7,527 nt of DNA from Desulfobacteraceae bacterium (GCA_030619585.1 JAUXBD010000057.1:1-7527); one strand, 5' to 3'. Shown: positions 1 through 6,958, numbered from the stretch's first letter. Translations and numbers: made by a program. Notes: generated from the sequence alone by a model not told the origin.

Positions 1-1701
1 TATTCCAGATACCAGCCCGGGCCCCATATCTATCACATAATCTGCTGCGAGGATGGTCTCTTTATCATGTTCAACAACCAGAACGGTATTTCCCATATCA
101 CGCATATTTAAAAGTGTTGCAAGAAGTCTCCGGTTGTCCCGCTGGTGCAGGCCGATACTGGGTTCGTCAAGAACATAGAGAACACCGGTGAGTTTTGATC
201 CAATCTGAGTGGCAAGCCGTATCCTCTGGCTCTCGCCACCGGAAAGTGTTGAGGCAGCCCTGTCCAATGTGAGGTATGAAAGCCCTACGTTTTCAAGAAA
301 ACCCAGCCTTTCAATGACCTCTTTAAGTATCCTGTCTGCAATAAGGGCTTTTTTGCCACTCAGTTTAAGTTCCCTGAAGTAGATCATGGCTTTTTCAATG
401 GAAAGGGATGTTATCTCGGAGATTGCAAGCTCACCTGTTTTCACATGCCTGCTTGCAGTATTCAGCCTTGAACCGCTGCATTCCGGACAGGGCTTAAAAT
501 TCATATACTGTTTTATCTCCTCTCTGGCCTGAAACGAGTCGGTTTCCAGGTATCTGCGCTCAAGATTGGGGATCAGGCCCTCAAAGCGTCTTTTATATGT
601 GACCCTGCGTTCATTTTTCTCAAAATAGAAAGGGATCTCCCTTTCCCCTGACCCGTATAGAAGCACGTTTTTAAATTTATCGGGAAGGTCCTGGTAAGGC
701 GTATAGATATCAACCCTGTAAAAGCGGGTAAGGCCGTCAAGGAACTCCGCAAACTGTACCGAACTCCGGGCAGCCCATGGCAAAACAGCACCCTCCCTTA
801 GTGACAGGTCCTGGTTCGGGATAATAAGATCAGGATCAAACTCCGTGGTTGCACCCAGACCGTCACATTTGGGACAGGCCCCCTGGGGGGAATTAAATGA
901 AAAGTTTGCAGGTGTGAATTCGGGATAGCTTATCCGGCATTTTATACATGCAGCCTTTTCACTGAAGAAAATAGGCTCTTTATCCATAACATCAACAGTA
1001 ACAAGGCCTCCTGACTGGGATGTGGCAAGCTCAAGAGAATCCGCCAGACGGTTTCTTATGGACGGTTTTATAACAAGACGATCCACAACAACAGAGATAC
1101 TATGCTGTTTTTTTTTGTCCAGCTTTCCCACATCCTCTATCTCCATGATCTTTCCGTCGACAGATACCCTGGCAAAGCCTTCTCTTTTAAGTTGTTTAAA
1201 GAGCTTCTCATGGGTCCCTCTCTTTGCTTCCACAATTGGGGACAATATGATAATTTTCGTTTTTTCAGGCAGGCTGATAACTTCGTCCACAATCTGATCA
1301 AGGGTTTGGGAAGATATGGGTTCCTCGCAGATATGGCAATGGGGAGATCCCACCCTGGCAAACAGGAGGCGGAGGTAATCATAAATTTCAGTTACAGTCC
1401 CCACTGTTGACCTGGGGTTGTGGCTTGCTGTTTTCTGCTCAATGGCTATGGCAGGAGAGAGGCCATCGATCATATCCACATCAGGTTTTTCCATGCGCTC
1501 CAAAAACTGACGTGCATATGATGAAAGGGATTCCACATACCTGCGCTGCCCTTCAGCATAAATGGTATCAAAGGCAAGTGTGGATTTCCCCGACCCGGAC
1601 AGGCCTGTAATCACCACAAACTTATTTCTGGGGATTTCAACATTAATATTTTTTAAATTATGCTGCCTTGCACCACGTATAATTATTTTATCGGGTTCCA
1701 T
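1..1701 (-). CDS. uvrA: UvrA, excinuclease ABC subunit A (N-terminal 567 codons; C-terminus beyond the left edge)
   Basis: UvrA is the damage-recognition ATPase of nucleotide excision repair; as a dimer it loads UvrB at DNA lesions in the cytoplasm. I translated the minus strand from the ATG at 1701 and found an unbroken frame to base 1. Residues about 33-41 hold the first Walker A (GLSGSGKST), followed by the UvrA-typical stretch QRRYVESLSSYARQF. The UvrB-binding region follows at about 115-200. The first zinc module is C252-x2-C255 and C276-x2-C279, at almost the same positions as in E. coli. The ABC signature LSGGESQR begins near residue 486 and Walker B with D512-E513 (LDEPSIGLHQRDN) comes next, then the H-loop (VVEHD). 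The family is about 940 residues long, so the second ATPase module and second zinc finger lie outside the window. The start is fixed by the match to the family N-terminus (IIIRGARQHNLKNI). It overlaps the 3' end of pdxA by 14 bases, so the gene is probably read from the pdxA transcript. No frameshift or odd residue is seen. Confidence 0.97.
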   Translation of the reverse strand, partial: MEPDKIIIRGARQHNLKNINVEIPRNKFVVITGLSGSGKSTLAFDTIYAEGQRRYVESLSSYARQFLERMEKPDVDMIDGLSPAIAIEQKTASHNPRSTVGTVTEIYDYLRLLFARVGSPHCHICEEPISSQTLDQIVDEVISLPEKTKIIILSPIVEAKRGTHEKLFKQLKREGFARVSVDGKIMEIEDVGKLDKKKQHSISVVVDRLVIKPSIRNRLADSLELATSQSGGLVTVDVMDKEPIFFSEKAACIKCRISYPEFTPANFSFNSPQGACPKCDGLGATTEFDPDLIIPNQDLSLREGAVLPWAARSSVQFAEFLDGLTRFYRVDIYTPYQDLPDKFKNVLLYGSGEREIPFYFEKNERRVTYKRRFEGLIPNLERRYLETDSFQAREEIKQYMNFKPCPECSGSRLNTASRHVKTGELAISEITSLSIEKAMIYFRELKLSGKKALIADRILKEVIERLGFLENVGLSYLTLDRAASTLSGGESQRIRLATQIGSKLTGVLYVLDEPSIGLHQRDNRRLLATLLNMRDMGNTVLVVEHDKETILAADYVIDMGPGLVSGI

Positions 1702-2713
1702 AGTTATTTGCTCTTCTTGACAGCGCCTGTTTTGTGGCCATCTCAATTGCTGCCACAAGGCTTTGGTGGTCTGCCTTTCCGGTTCCGGCAATGTCATAGG
1801 CTGTGCCGTGATCGACTGAAGTTCTTATAATTGGAAGCCCCAGGGTTGTATTAACACCATCACTAAAGTGCATGAGTTTGAAAGGAATAAGCCCCTGGTC
1901 ATGGTACATGCAGACGACCGCATCAAAGGCCCCTTTTTTGGCATTATAAAAAATAGTATCAGGAGGAAAAGGTCCTTTTACATTTATCCCATCCTCCTTT
2001 GCACGTTTGACGGCAGGTATTATTAGTTCTTCCTCCTCGTCTCCAAACATGCCATTTTCGCCTGCATGGGGGTTCAGTGCGGCAACACCGATGCAGGGGC
2101 GTTCAATACCGAAACGTTGGGTTAACGCCTGGGATGTGATTTTAATTGTGCTGAAAATTTTTTCAGTTGAAAGAGAATCATGAACTTTTTTTAAAGGCAC
2201 GTGGATAGTTACAAGCACCACCTTAAGTATTGTACCTGAAAGCATCATTGCGAATTCTTTTGTATTTGTCCGGCTGGCTATAAGTTCGGTGTGTCCGGGA
2301 AATTTACTCCCAGCCATTTTTAGCCCTTCCTTGTTAATGGGGCATGTGACCACAGCATCTACTTGTCCGGAGATGGCCATTTCGGTTGCTGTTTCTATAA
2401 AACTCACCATAGCCATACCTGTTTGAGTTGTGGGAAGACCCCATGACACATCCTCAGGGTTTAGATCACTACAGCGTAAAAGGTCAACCTGTCCGCATTT
2501 ATAGATTCCTTTCCCGGGATCATCAACCGGATTAAAATCAAGGTCACTATTGGTACATTTCATAGCTGATTCCATAATGCCAAGATCACCTATTACTAAA
2601 GGCCTGCACTCCTTATATAAGGAGGAGTTCTGAAGGGCGAAGAGGATAATTTCAGGGCCGATACCAACAGGATCGCCCATGGTTATGCTAATAACAGGTC
2701 GAATATCTTTCAT
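1688..2713 (-). CDS. pdxA: PdxA, 4-hydroxythreonine-4-phosphate dehydrogenase
   Basis: PdxA oxidises 4-phosphooxy-L-threonine with NAD(P)+; the product decarboxylates to 3-amino-2-oxopropyl phosphate, which PdxJ uses to make pyridoxine 5'-phosphate (DXP-dependent vitamin B6 route). The 341-residue length is usual for the family. Visible motifs are the N-terminal TMGDPVGIGPEI (11-22), substrate-binding PGHTE (139-143), and three metal-ligand histidines: H171 (TIHVPL), H216 (LNPHAGE) and H271 (MYHDQG). Their 45 and 55 residue spacing equals that of E. coli H166/H211/H266. The conserved C-terminal run GLPIIRTSVDHGTAYDIAG (292-310) is intact. A weak ribosome site (AAAGG, 2726-2730) lies 12 bases before the ATG. 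The gene is the first of a minus-strand pair with uvrA, whose start codon lies inside its last codons. Some PdxA-like proteins (PdxA2) act on threonate 4-phosphate in sugar-acid catabolism. With no kinase or sugar-acid genes beside it and close spacing to uvrA, the biosynthetic role is preferred. Confidence 0.95.
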   Translation of the reverse strand: MKDIRPVISITMGDPVGIGPEIILFALQNSSLYKECRPLVIGDLGIMESAMKCTNSDLDFNPVDDPGKGIYKCGQVDLLRCSDLNPEDVSWGLPTTQTGMAMVSFIETATEMAISGQVDAVVTCPINKEGLKMAGSKFPGHTELIASRTNTKEFAMMLSGTILKVVLVTIHVPLKKVHDSLSTEKIFSTIKITSQALTQRFGIERPCIGVAALNPHAGENGMFGDEEEELIIPAVKRAKEDGINVKGPFPPDTIFYNAKKGAFDAVVCMYHDQGLIPFKLMHFSDGVNTTLGLPIIRTSVDHGTAYDIAGTGKADHQSLVAAIEMATKQALSRRANNYGTR

Positions 2714-2885
2714 AAAGTAAGGTTGCCTTTGTTATGCAAAATTGTTGTAGGTATCAAAAATAAACTCTCCGGATGAATACAAAGTTTTCATAACATTACA
2801 TGCTTGTAGTTTTTTTTCAAACAGATTTAGTTTTTTAAAAATGATAGGAAATCGAAGTAATTAATAGATATTCGGAGAAACTAAC

Positions 2886-2925
2886 TTTAGGTAAAATTCC
2901 GATAATAACGATGCATATACCTAAA
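2886..2925. repeat. Spaced inverted repeat TTTAGGTA / TACCTAAA
   Basis: A perfect 8-base inverted repeat has arms at 2886-2893 and 2918-2925, separated by 24 bases. It sits in the pdxA-dnaA spacer about 170 bases upstream of the pdxA start. The arms contain a GG/CC core within AT-rich DNA, so it could be a pair of half-sites for a regulator, or chance in an AT-rich stretch. No second copy was found in the window. Confidence 0.3.
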
Positions 2926-3048
2926 ATATTTAAAAATAAAACTTGATCAAAAAAATATTGTATTTAGGCGTAGTTGTGGTTCTCATCGCACGTAACCAAA
3001 TAATATCAAACACATATATATTGACGACAACTTTTTCTAAAAGAGATG

Positions 3049-3071
3049 CAAACCCGTTTTTTCTGGGTTTG
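3049..3071. repeat. Hairpin-forming inverted repeat CAAACCC / GGGTTTG
   Basis: The arms at 3049-3055 and 3065-3071 form a perfect 7-base-pair stem with a 9-base T-rich loop (one extra G-U pair is possible). It is the most GC-rich structure in the divergent spacer. No T run follows it on either strand, so it does not look like a simple intrinsic terminator. It lies about 60 bases upstream of the candidate dnaA -35 element and could be an operator or the remains of a terminator. Confidence 0.4.
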
Positions 3072-3108
3072 ACTCGAAAAGTTTGGTGACTTACATATTA
3101 TCCGTCTT

Positions 3109-3136
3109 TTTTCAAGAATGTTCCAAAATTTATAAT
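3109..3136 (+). promoter_or_regulatory. Candidate sigma-70 promoter for dnaA
   Basis: A perfect -10 hexamer TATAAT at 3131-3136 is preceded, with a 16-base spacer, by TTTTCA at 3109-3114 (4 of 6 to the -35 consensus). Transcription would start near 3143 and leave a leader of about 87 bases before the dnaA ATG. The surrounding AT-richness makes chance matches likely, so this is only the best candidate. A second -10-like hexamer TATTAT at 3096-3101 follows TTGACT (3069-3074), but that spacer of 21 bases is too long. Confidence 0.35.
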
Positions 3137-3229
3137 AATCTTAGGATATCTCTGATATTTCAAGATTGTATTGTCACTACTGAAAAATTTTATTCGGTCC
3201 TTTACTGGTTTTAAGAGAATTTTGTCCCC

Positions 3230-4624
3230 ATGGAAGCGATCTGGCAGGAAGCCAAACTTGCAATAAAAAGTCTTATACCAGGGCACAGTTATAAGATGTG
3301 GATTGACCCCCTGGAACTGAGCAGTTGTCAATCGGGTGTTGTTGTTCTTTTCTGCCCCAACTTTTTTTACAAGAAACGAATTAAAGACAACTACAGCTCC
3401 ATAATAGAGAAAGAGCTGCAAAAAGCATCGGGAAATGACTGCAGGCTTATGCTGGAAATTTCCCAAAAGGACAAATCTTCAAAAAAGCAAAAACATTTTA
3501 ATAAAAAACCCAGCCCTTCAACAGCTCATAAGAAAGAAGATATTTTTAAATACACCAATCAACCCGGCCTGCCAAATATGGATAGGCCCCAGTATGTGGG
3601 GCGTCTGCTGAGAAGAGATTTTACCTTTGACAACTTTGTGGTGGGCAAAAACAATGATTATGCCTACCGCCTGGCCCACTCCCTTGCATCTAACAGGAGT
3701 TCAGACCAGAACTCTATGTTTCTATTGTCCAAAACAGGAATGGGCAAAACCCATCTTTCACAAGCCATGGGGCACCATATCATGTCCAAGTATCCCTCTG
3801 ACAGGGTGTACTATGTCACTGCCGAGGACTTTGCCAACGAAATGATCTATTCCTTTAAGAGTAAATCCATAGATAAGTTCAAAAAAAAGTACAGAAAGAA
3901 CTGTGATGTGCTTCTACTTGAGGACATACATTTTCTCAGCGGCAAGGAACACACCCAGAACGAACTCTCTTTTGCTCTGGATTACATGCTTGAAGCAAAG
4001 AAGAAGATTGTTTTTACCAGTTGTTATCTTCCGGCAGACATCCCTAAGATGAGCGACCAATTGAGGTCCAGACTTTCAAGCGGACTTGTTTCAAATATTG
4101 ATCCGCCGAACTTCAGAACAAGGGTGAGGATACTGAAAAAAAAATCAAAAGAAAACGGTTATGCAATACCAGGTGAAATAGTGGATTATCTGGCCAGCGA
4201 GCTTTCCGATAATGTAAGACAACTTGAAAGCGGTCTTGTGGGGATTGCCGCAAAATCATCCCTGACAGGGTCTCCTATTAATCTTGGCCTTGCTGAAAGT
4301 GTAGTGAAAAACATTGTCAGTCAAAGTAAAAATATTACCGTAGACGCGATTAAAAATCTTGTATGCCAGCAGTATAAAGTTTCCGAAAACGACATTGCCT
4401 CACGTTCCCGCAGGCGGGCTGTTGTTTTTCCAAGACAGATAGCGATCTATCTAGCAAGGCTGTATACCGACCAGCCTCTGCAGACCATTGGAAAGTATTT
4501 TAACAGATATCATGCCACTATTATGCATTCAATAAGTACGGTTGAAAAGAGAATAAAAGAAAACGGTGCTACTAAAAAACAAGTGGATTACCTTTGTAAG
4601 AAACTGGAAGCCGGGAAGTATTAA
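3230..4624 (+). CDS. dnaA: DnaA-family replication initiator with altered ATPase and DNA-recognition motifs
   Basis: DnaA is the AAA+ protein that binds origin DnaA boxes, melts oriC and recruits the helicase. The 464-residue protein has all four domains: domain I (about 1-80, with MWIDPLE at 23-29), a lysine-rich linker (about 80-128), AAA+ domain III (about 130-345, opening FTFDNFVVG) and the DNA-binding domain IV (about 370-445). The Walker A is present as SKTGMGKT (167-174), with Ser replacing the first Gly. Walker B reads LLLED (E231-D232) instead of the usual DD. The sensor-1 stretch is TSCY (263-266) instead of TSDR. The box VII arginine (R281, RSRL) and the sensor-2 arginine (R330, DNVRQLE) are kept. 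The domain IV signature reads FNRYHATIMHS instead of GGRDHTTVLHA. An in-frame stop at 3212-3214 leaves ATG 3230 as the only upstream start; the ribosome site is weak (AAGAGA, 3213-3218). It is divergent from pdxA and followed 9 bases later by an FAD oxidase rather than dnaN. It is probably the sole chromosomal DnaA of a lineage with a variant sequence; a second, specialised DnaA is the alternative. Confidence 0.93.
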   Translation: MEAIWQEAKLAIKSLIPGHSYKMWIDPLELSSCQSGVVVLFCPNFFYKKRIKDNYSSIIEKELQKASGNDCRLMLEISQKDKSSKKQKHFNKKPSPSTAHKKEDIFKYTNQPGLPNMDRPQYVGRLLRRDFTFDNFVVGKNNDYAYRLAHSLASNRSSDQNSMFLLSKTGMGKTHLSQAMGHHIMSKYPSDRVYYVTAEDFANEMIYSFKSKSIDKFKKKYRKNCDVLLLEDIHFLSGKEHTQNELSFALDYMLEAKKKIVFTSCYLPADIPKMSDQLRSRLSSGLVSNIDPPNFRTRVRILKKKSKENGYAIPGEIVDYLASELSDNVRQLESGLVGIAAKSSLTGSPINLGLAESVVKNIVSQSKNITVDAIKNLVCQQYKVSENDIASRSRRRAVVFPRQIAIYLARLYTDQPLQTIGKYFNRYHATIMHSISTVEKRIKENGATKKQVDYLCKKLEAGKY

Positions 4625-4633
4625 CCTGTCAGG

Positions 4634-6013
4634 ATGACTCTTAAAAGCTCCACCTACAGAAAATTAAAAAACATTCTGGGCAAGGCAAATATCTCAAAGG
4701 AGAAAGAGAACCTTGTATGTTACGCATATGATGCCACCAGAAAGACCTTTCTGCCTGATGCTGTTTTGTTCCCTGCAAACACCAAACAGGTATCTTTAGT
4801 ATTAAAACTTGCCAACAAAGAGGCATTTCCCGTAATTCCCCGGGGCTTAGGGTCAGGTATGACCGGTGGGTCAATTGCCGTAAGAGGTGGTGTTGTCCTT
4901 GTGATGACCCGTTTTAACCGTATCATTGATATTGACACAAACAATCTCATTGCCAATGTACAGCCGGGTGTTGTTACCGGGCATTTTCACAAAGCAGTCG
5001 AAAAAAAAGGTCTTTTTTATCCGCCCGATCCTTCCAGCTCCGAATTTTCAACCCTTGGCGGCAATATGGCGGAATGTGCGGGCGGACCCCGTGCAATTAA
5101 ATATGGTACCACCAGGGATTATGTACTGGGACTTGAGGTTGTCCTTCCTTCAGGAGAGATAATTAATACAGGTGTACAAACTATCAAAGGGGTTGTGGGT
5201 TATGATCTCACCAGACTTCTTGTGGGATCTGAAGGGACCCTTGGTGTCATCACCCGCATAACAGTAAGGCTGCTTCCGCTTCCTGAAACCGTAAAAACCA
5301 TGACAGCCGCCTTTGACAATATAACCAGGGCAGCAAACGCTGTCTCAGAGATAATAAGGCAAGGCATAATACCAAGAACCTTGGAATATATGGACAACGC
5401 TTCAATAAAATGCGCCCGGTCAAAGATTAAAACTTCTCTTCCGTTAGATGCCCAGGCACTGCTTCTTTTAGAAGTGGATGGAGAAGCAAAAGAAGCTAAA
5501 AAGTCAATTGAACGATTAAAAGAACTTTGCATTGGCCTTGGTGCAACAGATGTCGAGATTGCAGAGACAAACGAGCAAGCCCAAAACCTTTGGAAAATAC
5601 GAAAGGCTGTATCCCCTGCCCTTTTTAAATATGGTCCGGACAAAATCAACGAGGATATTGTCGTGCCCAGGGATAAAATTCCGGATCTTGTCAAAAAGAT
5701 AGATGACCTTAGGAGTGAAACAGGACTTACCATGGTTAGTTTCGGGCATGCCGGTGACGGCAATATCCATTTTAACATCATGCTGGATAAAAAGAACAAA
5801 AAAGAGGTTGAAAAAGCAGATAAAGCGATTGAAGCTCTTTTTGATTACACCCTTGAACTTGGCGGTACAATATCAGGCGAGCATGGAGTGGGAATTACCA
5901 AAGCGCCATATCTGACAAAAGAGATAGACCCTTCCACACTGATTTGGATGAAGAAGATAAAAGATCTTTTTGACCCTAACGGTATTCTAAACCCCGGCAA
6001 AATTTTCATGTAA
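4634..6013 (+). CDS. GlcD/D-lactate dehydrogenase-type FAD-linked 2-hydroxyacid oxidase
   Basis: The 459-residue protein belongs to the FAD-dependent 2-hydroxyacid dehydrogenases (GlcD, D-LDH, D-2-hydroxyglutarate dehydrogenase), which oxidise a 2-hydroxyacid to the 2-oxoacid and pass electrons to a partner or quinone. The PCMH-type FAD domain spans about 40-215, with the pyrophosphate loop PRGLGSGMTGGS (69-80), a PDPSSS block (131-136), GGNMAECAGGPRAIKYGTT (142-160) and GYDLTRLLVGSEGTLGVIT (189-207). The C-terminal FAD-oxidase domain follows, with the metal-binding H372-x2-GDGN-x-H379, E417-H418 and the closing DPNGILNPGKIF. There is no iron-sulfur domain, and no GlcF-like gene is adjacent, so the electron acceptor is unknown. 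It starts 9 bases after the dnaA stop in the same frame, so that stop rules out an earlier start; GGGAAG at 4613-4618 is a distant ribosome site, suggesting coupling to dnaA translation. The exact substrate (glycolate, D-lactate or another) cannot be told from the sequence, so no symbol is given. Confidence 0.9.
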   Translation: MTLKSSTYRKLKNILGKANISKEKENLVCYAYDATRKTFLPDAVLFPANTKQVSLVLKLANKEAFPVIPRGLGSGMTGGSIAVRGGVVLVMTRFNRIIDIDTNNLIANVQPGVVTGHFHKAVEKKGLFYPPDPSSSEFSTLGGNMAECAGGPRAIKYGTTRDYVLGLEVVLPSGEIINTGVQTIKGVVGYDLTRLLVGSEGTLGVITRITVRLLPLPETVKTMTAAFDNITRAANAVSEIIRQGIIPRTLEYMDNASIKCARSKIKTSLPLDAQALLLLEVDGEAKEAKKSIERLKELCIGLGATDVEIAETNEQAQNLWKIRKAVSPALFKYGPDKINEDIVVPRDKIPDLVKKIDDLRSETGLTMVSFGHAGDGNIHFNIMLDKKNKKEVEKADKAIEALFDYTLELGGTISGEHGVGITKAPYLTKEIDPSTLIWMKKIKDLFDPNGILNPGKIFM

Positions 6014-6119
6014 TCACCAGGAGACAAAGGCACTTTTTCTATTTAATGATAGGCATAGCCAAAGAATTCTGACTCCAGCAAAGCATGGATTTCAACGCCT
6101 AAACAAATAGGAGGTCATC
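6014..6119 (+). promoter_or_regulatory. Intergenic gap with a strong ribosome binding site for the lipoprotein gene
   Basis: This gap between the FAD oxidase and the lipoprotein gene contains a near-perfect Shine-Dalgarno AGGAGGT at 6109-6115, five bases before the lipoprotein ATG; it fixes that start. No convincing terminator hairpin or paired -35/-10 elements were found in the rest, so whether the lipoprotein-rtcB pair has its own promoter or is read from dnaA-glcD stays open. Confidence 0.6.
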
Positions 6120-6947
6120 ATGGTTAGAAGAATGCTCATTTTGTTACTACTCGTTTGTACAGTTGCTCTTAGCGGATGTGCAACACTTAAAGAGCTTATT
6201 CAAAAACCCACCGTGGCATTTGAAAGCGTGGCTTTCCAGGATATGTCTCTCTTTGATGGGACACTGGTTTTTAGTTTTAAAGTAACAAATCCCAACCCAA
6301 TAGGAATAAACCTCGACAAAATTGGGTATGATCTAAAAATCGGAGATAAAGACTTGTTAAAAGGCACGATAGATACAGGCTTATCATTAAAGGCTCGAGG
6401 AACTGAAACCGTGGAACTGCCCATTAGCATCAATTATCTTGACTTCTTCAAATCAATTACTGATTTTATCAATAGCGATAAAATCAAATACAATCTGTCA
6501 GGTTTTTTTCAAATTGCAATGCTTAGTATCCCCTACCAGGCAAAGGGAAGTTTGGATATTCCCAAAATCCCTGCAATTTCTTTAAGAAACATTCAAGTAA
6601 AGAACATATCATTTACAGGTGCATCACTTCTCATGACCCTGGAAATTGATAACAACAATCCATTTGCTGTTACCATAAAAAGGTTGAATTATGGAATCAA
6701 TCTTGGTGGGGAAAAGTTCGCCAATGGCGTCACTACTAAGCCAACCGATATCACAAAAAATGGAAAATCAACAGTAGAGATTCCTGTTGATGTCGACTTT
6801 CTCAAACTCGGGAGATCTGCTTATAAACTTCTTACAAAATCGTCAACCGAATACGAACTCACAGGGAATATGAAAATATCAGTCCCCAAGGTGGGAGATA
6901 AGGAATTTCCGTTTTCAAAGGCAGGTCAGATCCCCATAGGAAAGTAA
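6120..6947 (+). CDS. Lipoprotein with two tandem WHy (LEA type 2) domains
   Basis: The 275-residue protein begins with a lipoprotein signal: M-V-R-R, a hydrophobic run (about 5-17) and the lipobox L17-S18-G19-C20, so Cys20 should be lipidated and anchored. The residue after it is Ala rather than Asp, which in Gram-negative bacteria usually means sorting to the outer membrane. The mature part holds two similar units of about 120 residues, each with the WHy/LEA-2 pattern of alternating beta strands and an Asn-Pro turn: FSFKVTNPNPIGINLDKIGY (51-70) in the first and LEIDNNNPFAVTIKRLNYGI (174-193) in the second. Each later has a variant of the VELPISINYLDFF element (98-110; second copy VEIPVDVDFLKL at 219-230). 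WHy domains occur in desiccation-related and stress proteins, but the bacterial function is poorly known, so none is assigned. The strong ribosome site AGGAGGT supports the start. rtcB follows 11 bases later, suggesting joint transcription. Confidence 0.88.
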   Translation: MVRRMLILLLLVCTVALSGCATLKELIQKPTVAFESVAFQDMSLFDGTLVFSFKVTNPNPIGINLDKIGYDLKIGDKDLLKGTIDTGLSLKARGTETVELPISINYLDFFKSITDFINSDKIKYNLSGFFQIAMLSIPYQAKGSLDIPKIPAISLRNIQVKNISFTGASLLMTLEIDNNNPFAVTIKRLNYGINLGGEKFANGVTTKPTDITKNGKSTVEIPVDVDFLKLGRSAYKLLTKSSTEYELTGNMKISVPKVGDKEFPFSKAGQIPIGK

Positions 6948-6958
6948 AAAATTCAATT

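Larger units (their letters stand above)
2714..3229. other. AT-rich divergent intergenic region, no gene seen
   Basis: This 516-base spacer separates the divergent pdxA and dnaA genes and must hold the promoters of both. It is clearly AT-richer than the flanking genes, with A and T runs around 2811-2840 and 2926-2960. I checked for short coding frames and found only very short ones without ribosome sites. I looked for DnaA boxes (TTATNCACA on either strand) and found no exact copy; the closest is a poor match at 3098-3106. A dnaA promoter candidate, a hairpin and a spaced inverted repeat are listed separately. On the minus strand only weak promoter-like hexamers are seen before pdxA, for instance TTGATA at 2753-2758, without a convincing -10. 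An origin of replication here is possible because it abuts dnaA, but the sequence alone does not support calling one. Confidence 0.7.

Noticed and set aside
1022..1410. Two plus-strand open frames of 91 and 102 codons
   Set aside because: Antisense to the continuous uvrA frame, without motifs or ribosome sites.
3098..3106. TTATCCGTC, resembling a DnaA box
   Set aside because: The second half of the box does not match and there is no cluster of similar sites nearby.
3297..3305. TGTGGATTG, resembling a reverse DnaA box
   Set aside because: It matches 7 of 9 positions, is a single copy, and is explained by coding sequence for the conserved MWID motif of DnaA domain I.
3098..3466. A 122-codon open frame on the minus strand overlapping the start of dnaA and its promoter region
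   Set aside because: No recognisable motif and no clear ribosome site; more than half of it is antisense to the well-supported dnaA domain I coding sequence.
5200..5799. A 199-codon open frame on the minus strand inside the FAD oxidase gene
   Set aside because: It lies wholly antisense to a gene whose conserved FAD and metal motifs are intact, and it shows no family motif of its own; low-complexity Ser-rich composition is typical of a shadow frame.
6014..6060. Possible terminator after the FAD oxidase (T run near 6034-6038)
   Set aside because: The T run is not preceded by a stem of useful length; the only local inverted pairing is three bases.
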